Of a DNA stretch of 64,000 nt, positions 58,342 through 64,000 are shown piece by piece. The position numbers and the translations under genes are program-made. The stretch's first letter is position 1, and every line of letters starts with the position of its first letter. The DNA is from Carallia brachiata (lineage: Eukaryota > Streptophyta > Magnoliopsida > Malpighiales > Rhizophoraceae), in NCBI GenBank assembly GCA_021464245.1, contig JADCRB010000025.1, forward strand, positions 3,570,245 through 3,634,244. The letters are read 5' to 3'. Below the pieces are notes generated by a model. That model was given only the letters and a program-made list of their open reading frames with translations, was not told the DNA's origin and ran no database searches.

Positions 58342-59232
58342 GCTGCATTATGATGCAAAAGATTGAACGTTGATTTGTTTTTTTCGTTGCTTGTTGTTCC
58401 AATCTAGTATGTCGAAACCTAACTTCTGTTGTTCCCCCTTAAATGTAGAGGATGGTTGTAATGATGAGAGGAAATTCACATGTATAGTATTTTTGTACAA
58501 TATTAAAATTTTGTAACATATCTTTTTCACTTGTGTTGGAATCTACGGATTATTGTGCAAGTCTACAAAATTATGTAGACAAAGATTATAAAAGGAGCTT
58601 TAGCTGTCTCCTAATTCACTGAACTTACAAGTCTTACAATGAAATCTATGATAGGAACAATTCGGGGTTTAACAAATGAGAAGATACGCGACCTTTGCTC
58701 AATCAACTAGATAGAAAGAGTGAGGAATTATGTGAGAGAGAGAGAGAGTAAAATGATAGTGAGAGAGAGAAAAAAGAGGAAGAGAAAAAATTTGGCAAAA
58801 AGTCAAATTTTTAGAATTTTATTTTACATAATTTTATCAAATACAAAAAAAAAATTTTAATATCATAGTCAAATACCAAAGTAAAAAATAATATTCCAAA
58901 ATTTTATTGTCTTCAATAAATTAAATTCTAAAATTTCATTTTTTTTTTTAGCAAACAAGGGACCCTTACATGAACGTATAGGTGAAAATGGGACCAAGCA
59001 GCAGTCCAACGACCAGGCAAAAGAACCTGAAAAAATGTCCAAAAAATACCAGACCCTCACTCAAAAAAAAAAAGAAAAAAATCTATCGGAAACCCACAAA
59101 GGAAACACGAAAAAGTTCACAGCTTTACTGCTATCAAGCAGAAAGCAGGTGGTTTTGGCAACAATTCTTTACCTGGGGAAGCCATAATCTTAGTGGGTTG
59201 GCCAATTATAAGTATATTTGAGAACTAAGTGC
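58342..59232. other. Spacer, with possible promoter at the right end
   Basis: AT-rich, with a GA repeat at about 58733-58770. Just before the ATG at 59233 there is GGCCAATTATAAGTATA (about 59203-59219), which combines CCAAT-like and TATA-like words 15-30 bases before the start codon; this is short for a plant leader and may be chance. Confidence 0.4.
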
Positions 59233-59384
59233 ATGGCTCTTCATTCGACTACTGCCTCTTGCTTTGATGCTGGCATGGTTCGGTTTTCTCCTCATCATTC
59301 CGCTGGTTTCAGTGGAGGAAATGTTAAAGTCTCTGCCTTTTTCCTGCCTGCCTCTCGTTTCCACTCACCTACTCAGTTTCAGAG
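59233..59384 (+). CDS. Isolated first exon with plastid-transit-peptide character
   Basis: From ATGGCT there are 50 codons, then AG before a GTAGGA donor. The translation starts MALHSTTASCFDAGMVRF and contains SAGFSGGNVKVSAFFLPAS. It is rich in Ser, Ala, Phe and His, almost without acidic residues, and begins Met-Ala, as chloroplast transit peptides do. I cannot identify the protein, because no following exon can be joined with confidence: the next 800 bases are AT-rich spacer and the copia remnant lies beyond. It may be an orphan exon left by a rearrangement, or the start of a gene whose later exons I did not recognise. Confidence 0.45.
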
Positions 59385-60200
59385 GTAGGAATTTGGCTTC
59401 TTGAAATTTGACTTAAAGTCTTTCTTTCACATTTTTCTCTAATCTCAATTCTTGATAAGGTTTTGGAACGCTTTGTTTTTTCATCTTTGGTCTCTACTTC
59501 TTCCCTGGGGCCTCAGCATAATTAAAGTAGATGTTTTAACTGTTGCTTGTTTTTTAAAACAGTTTTAGCAGTCAAAAAACTTCTTGGGTTCAGCAACATC
59601 TGCCACCTAGTTGAGTAAATTGCTTGGCTTGACCAGTAAGTCCATATAATCCGCAACATGATTAAACTGATCGTATTGGTGGATGAAATTCTCTGTTCTG
59701 TGTAAATACCAACTAAGCAGGCCTGATCGTTCTGGTCTAGGCATGGCAATTTAGCTGCAACAGCTAATGCAATGAGTAGGGGTTCCCAAGCCTGGGACCT
59801 ACTAGTATTTGTTGTTAACATGAAAACAATGATTTTTTTTTTGTCTTCGTCCCAATTGAGCAATTAAGTCATCAAGCATATGCTGTTCTCATGATAGTCA
59901 GTGATGGAATAATTGTGCACTTTTTAAATTATTACATTTAGGTTAGAGGAACCTGTGACCCTTTTTTTTTTTTTTGTTTTTGAGAAGATGTACATGTAAC
60001 CACAAGCGACATGAAGTTGAGATTTTTCTGTTGGTTTTCATTTTGTGCAAAGTGGGGAACAATCAACGAAACATGAGAGCACATCTTGTAGTTTGAGAGG
60101 ATCATCTTCACTGCCTGCTCTGCCGCTCTATTGACTTTCTTAGTAAAGCCACCTAAGGGAGTAGAAGTGTCACCTAAGGTTTTGGCACAATAAAGTCCAG
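59385..60200. other. Spacer without recognised exons
   Basis: No protein-like exon chain on the plus strand. A minus-strand frame at 59522-59863 resembles no family. The right part adjoins the copia remnant and may be older retrotransposon sequence. Confidence 0.4.
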
Positions 60201-60653
60201 TTTATTTCCGAACTTGTTGGCTTTACTGATAGTGATTGGGCTGGATCATCTGATGACATGAGGAGTACATCTTGTTATGTTTTTTCATTTGGATCCACAG
60301 CAAGGCTGAGTACTTTGCAGCAGCCTCAGCAGTGGATCACGCCATATAGATCAGAAAAAAAATTTCTTGCAGATTTGAAAATGGAGCAGACAAAGCCAAC
60401 TCAGATCTTTCGTGACAACCAAGCGGCTATTGCCATCTCAAAGAATCCAGTTCTTCATGGCATAACTAAGCACTTTAAAATCACGCTGCATTTCATTAGA
60501 GAAGCTCAAGACAATCAAGAAGTTGTTCTGGTTTATTGCCCTTCTAAAAACCAGATTACTGATGTTTTAACAAAAGGTCTACATAGGCCTAGATTGGAGG
60601 AGCTTAGAAAAGCTTTGGGAATGCAAAATTTTGGCACCCAGGAGAAGAAATGA
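60201..60653 (+). pseudogene. Ty1/copia RNase H remnant
   Basis: The C-terminal RNase H of a copia polyprotein. It reads ELVGFTDSDWAGSSDDMRST, then CYVFSFGS. About 45-50 bases are then missing, where the family has the SWSSKKQ region, and the reading frame changes. KAEYFAAASAVDHAI follows, with an in-frame TAG and then a further frame shift. It returns to TQIFRDNQAAIAISKNPVLH and DVLTKGLHRPRLEELRKALG. The integrase and reverse transcriptase are absent upstream. It is clearly a dead fragment. Confidence 0.85.
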
Positions 60654-62375
60654 AGTTCTTGGCAGATTGCAGCTCATGGTACCTCCATTTTGCTGTGAAG
60701 GTTGCTGGTTTGATCAAGTCTCCTCTAGTATTCAAATATCAGTTATTGCAGTTATGGCCACCGATTTGAAAATGCTGGAGTTACTTTTTGGAGACTTGGA
60801 CATAATATTTTATATTGTAATGTGTTTTTAATTCAAATTGTTATCATGCTTGTTAATCAGGCTTTAGGTAGCAGCTAAGTAAAAACCTGCCAGTTTTTTA
60901 ATCTAAGTTTGTATATGAAATTCAAATTTTTATTTGAATTACAATGTACTAGTAATATAATGGGTTCTATCTTGATCAACAAATCATTAGAGAAGTTTTT
61001 ACATAGAAAACACTTTCTTGCTTCTCTTTTCTCTCGGTGGTTCCTTGGTTTTCTGGTTTTTGCTTCAACCGTCATTTCTCTGCAACTTGGAAGACGGACA
61101 TCAAAACTTTCATTTGCCTTCATCTCCTTGTACAACCCCTATACCATGTAAGCACTTATGCTGAGGGACACCATTATTAAAGTAAGATAAGCTTTTGTCT
61201 TTGTGATATCTATTGAGCAATTATGTTGATGTTTCCTTTTCCAACAACTACTAAAGTCCCAAAGGATCAGGACGATGGTGCTGCATTTTTCTTTCAAAAA
61301 GACTCTGCATTCACTTTTTGCTGGAGATTCCCTCCAAAAGTTTCAAAATTCTGTTAATAGCAGTTGGGGTCAAGGTGCAGGGGCTGCCTGCAGGGGAAGT
61401 TAAAATGAGATGTTTTGATCCTTATGTAATTTGGTTTGAATCATTTTGAATTTAAGAGACTTTGCTCGTTTAATTAAGCTGATATGTATTTTGAATTTCC
61501 CTGGCAGCTTTATTTCAAATTTGAAGTTTGTATTTGAATTTGTAATCAATCTTATTAATAAAATCCTCATATATGAGAACTAATGATGATATGAAGCAAG
61601 TAAGCTCAGTTTTCTGGTTGTTGCTTCCTTGATATGATGGCCACCTGAAAAAGCCTAAACCTTGAATTGACCATGTTTAGTATGCATTCACATATTGATG
61701 TTGAATCAAGAGACTATAAAAATTAGATCAAGTTCCATTGTAGTCGATGTATGAAGAGTTTCATTACGCAGTTTATTTAAGTAATAATTTAGTCATACAA
61801 TTCATTCAACGACATCTAATAACTTATATGTTTTTTGCTTTTTCAAATTTCAATCATCTAATAACTCATAACTTTATTGTTACTTTATTACTACATTAAT
61901 ACTGCTACTTAGTATTTTCCTTGTAGAAATTACTGTATCATGTGCCTGAGCTGCTTTATTCAATGAATGATGACATGAAATGCAATATGATATCGTATTA
62001 TGATGATTGTAACACATTATCAACCTTTTTGTACCATTTTTATCTTCTCAATTCTTGTTTTTCAATACATATTAATAGGAAATTCCTAAAAAAAATTTTA
62101 ATAGGTCCGGATGATTGTAAATCAATGACAATGTGAGATAAATAAAATGCTTTTCCTTAAATGGGGTTTCAGTTCCAAGCAATGACATTTTGTGGTCAAA
62201 ACAGCAGGAGATTTTTCAGGTGATCCGTTCCTTTGGCAATGTTCCCGAGTTCAAAGGGTGACCTCGTACACCAACCAACCATCTCTTTAAAAACCAAACA
62301 AACTCTAGATTATCATCCAAACATTCACGTTCAAATTTCCAGGACCAACAACTGATCAATTGCAGTAAATTAAAC
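60654..62375. other. Possible LTR-derived sequence and polcalcin upstream region
   Basis: After the copia remnant, sequence around 60890-60970 (GCCAGTTTTTTAATC, TTTGTATATGAAATTC) and around 61503-61575 (GGCAGCTTTATTTC, TTTGTATTTGAATTTG) is loosely similar, which might be two decayed LTR ends; I could not prove it. The last 160 bases before 62376 form the upstream region of the polcalcin gene and include CTTTAAAAACC, a weak TATA-like word. Confidence 0.35.
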
Positions 62376-62618
62376 ATGGCTGACAATGCTGAGCGTGAGC
62401 GCATCTTCAAGCGCTTTGACTTGAACGGCGACGGCAAAATCTCCTCGGCGGAGCTCGGAGATTGCTTGAAGACCCTCGGTTCCATCAACCCAGATGAGAT
62501 TAAACGTATGATGACAGAGATTGACACTGATGGGGATGGCTTCATATCATTTGAGGAGTTCACACAGTTTGCTGAGGCCAACAAAGGCCTTATGAAGGAT
62601 GTTGCCAAGATTTTTTGA
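62376..62618 (+). CDS. Polcalcin, two-EF-hand pollen calcium-binding protein
   Basis: Single exon, 80 residues, intact; length and sequence are typical of polcalcins (Ole e 3, Bet v 4, Phl p 7 family). After MADNAERERIFKRF come two canonical EF-hand loops, DLNGDGKISSAE (about residue 15) and DTDGDGFISFEE (about 50), both with the position 1 Asp and position 12 Glu needed for Ca2+ binding. The C-terminus GLMKDVAKIF is the family signature. Members are cytosolic, pollen-specific and cross-reactive plant allergens, thought to buffer or sense Ca2+ in the growing pollen tube. The ATG at 62376 is the only in-frame start that gives the family N-terminus. It is unrelated by recent duplication to the four-EF-hand gene at 48367. 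Confidence 0.95.
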   Translation: MADNAERERIFKRFDLNGDGKISSAELGDCLKTLGSINPDEIKRMMTEIDTDGDGFISFEEFTQFAEANKGLMKDVAKIF

Positions 62619-64000
62619 AGTCTCCCTATTTGCATATCCCATCTGCGTTCTTTTCGGTTGATTGGATTTCGATTGAATTCGACATTGGTCCTTTCTGTGC
62701 TTCTTCATATTGTTCCTTTTGTCATTTTCAGCCAGCTGGATTTCAATTGTGACATTAGACTTGTTTGTGGTAGTTAAACTGTAACCTTTTGTCTGCTATT
62801 TCATTCATTTTATTTTATTTTATTTTTTCATTCTGTGGAATATGGCCTGGTAGGCCATTGAATCGGAATGGGACATCTAAACAAGAAAGTGGTTGTGCAA
62901 CCAAATTAAACGTTTCCATTTATATACTTTCCGGGAAAATTATTTGCGCAATTTTAGCTCTTTATTTAAATGTGATGATTTTTTGTGCCCAATTATTTTT
63001 TCCCATCTGCAAAGTGTTTTTTTTTTTGTTCCTGTACTAAAATTATAAATCTTAAACATAAAATTAAGAGTTCACATAATTCTATGACTTTTTTTTTTAT
63101 TTTTCATATTAAGGGGAAGAAGTTTGGGGGCCAGACATGGCCCTATGGTAGGTAGCTTCCACGCTGTGATGGTCCCCCAAACTTGCTGCAACGATGGAAA
63201 AATAGGAAAATATGATGTTGAATTCTTACATAAATTAGACTATTAATAAATTTTTAATTAGTAATTTTATTAACTTACTGAATAACATGGATAAGCATTG
63301 ATTCCATACATCAGGACACCAATGATACATTATGTGCATGGACATGATCTTTTCCTTTTTCCTTTCCCTCTTACCCACACATGCATGAACATGTTAGGCA
63401 GTCATCAAGCAAACAAAACAGTATACATCAAAGGGTGATCCCCAGCCTCGATCCACAGGTGCAACAACCAATATACACGTGAAGCACCTTTTTTTTGTTC
63501 AAAAAAAAAAAGCAAACAAAACAGTATATTATATGCATAAAGAATATCAAGATTTTTTTTTTTTTGGGTCCATTAGGATAGGACTTGAAAGTAAGATGGG
63601 AAACAAACATGTTATATTTTTCCTTCTAACATGGGGTAAGTCAATTAGAAAATATTTACACAATCTCTCAAGAAACACCTTTTGCCATTTACAATTTGAG
63701 CAATCTTTTAGGTCCAGATTTCTAGCACTCTCTCTTGAAGCAATCGATAAAACAATAACCCCAGAAAACTATCCAAAAAAATAGAGATAATAATAAAACA
63801 ATAACACCAGAAAGTTTATAAAAAAAAAAAAAATTTTTAAGAGAGCTAAGTGTTCCATTTTTATGTCTTAACGACAATAAAGGAGATCATCATCCTCAAG
63901 TTCTGAGACTCCTAGCATTGCCAGAGCTAAGTGACTGTTCATTTCATTGTTTGTCTGCTGTAGTTGGGTGTAGCAATCTATAATCCCAGAGTAAGTTAAC
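62619..64000. other. Polcalcin 3' region and spacer
   Basis: Starts with the likely 3' UTR, in which a block of related words occurs twice (GATTGGATTTCGATTGAATT at 62661 and GCTGGATTTCAATTG at 62735). A TTTTA repeat follows at about 62806-62828. The remainder is AT-rich with T and A runs and no recognised gene to the window end. Confidence 0.5.

Noticed and set aside
28702..62618. A functional calcium-signalling cluster (CAR, CML, polcalcin)
   Set aside because: The genes are 14-20 kb apart, on different strands, from unrelated families, with unrelated genes between. Proximity alone is not evidence.
62216..62635. 139-codon minus-strand frame over the polcalcin gene
   Set aside because: Antisense shadow; the plus strand encodes a complete polcalcin.
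1..64000. CRISPR arrays, prophage, operons or insertion sequences of bacterial type
   Set aside because: Nothing of the sort is present. Introns, plant gene families and plant retroelements show a nuclear plant genome, and the tandem repeats have no spacer-repeat structure.

Overview
The window is nuclear DNA of a flowering plant, most likely a woody or other core eudicot. The genes are split by GT-AG introns, the spacers are AT-rich, and every recognisable protein belongs to a plant family: CAR C2-domain protein, GDP-L-galactose phosphorylase, At4g22758-like protein, polcalcin, NADH-GOGAT and plant L1-type LINE. The species cannot be named from the sequence. All identifications come from recognising protein families by eye; no search was run.

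Layout. 1-13 kb has no intact gene. It holds a two-copy segmental duplication (about 4985-7570 and 7575-12430). The second copy was hit by a SINE, an AT-rich repeat and a 1.79-kb Mutator-like element that carries a decayed fragment of a bHLH transcription-factor gene. 13.06-16.3 kb is an intact two-exon At4g22758-like gene on the minus strand, with a 2.8-kb intron containing two MITEs. 16.8-19.9 kb holds a 487-bp tandem duplication and a 1.5-kb CT-rich tract lying between inverted ends. 23.2-24.5 kb shows hints of an unidentified minus-strand gene with very short exons. 28.7-30.3 kb is a CAR C2-domain gene, followed by a broken tandem copy of its last exon. 34.8-38.1 kb is a 5'-truncated LINE. 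41.7-44.6 kb is a five-exon GDP-L-galactose phosphorylase gene (ascorbate synthesis). 48.4-48.9 kb is an intact four-EF-hand calmodulin-like gene, with an EF-hand relic 3.3 kb upstream. 53.3-55.5 kb is a beta'-COP-like gene reduced to its WD40 propeller. 57.9-58.3 kb is a NADH-GOGAT pseudogene fragment. An isolated plastid-targeting-type first exon (59.2 kb) and a Ty1/copia RNase H remnant (60.2-60.65 kb) follow, and 62.4 kb is an intact polcalcin gene.

The genes do not form a pathway or operon. CAR, CML and polcalcin all belong to calcium-binding families, but nothing shows that they act together. The three complex split genes (CAR, phosphorylase, beta'-COP-like) each need one or more single-base insertions to read through, often at short homopolymers or doubled bases. 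The three intact genes (At4g22758-like, CML, polcalcin) need none. This may be residual consensus error, true decay, or both, and it should be settled before any of the three is called a pseudogene.

I found no credible new defence, RNA or biosynthetic system. The most informative structures are the gene-carrying Mutator-like element with its paralogous empty site, the propeller-only beta'-COP paralogue, and the GOGAT fragment whose broken end carries a local copy of its own exon start.
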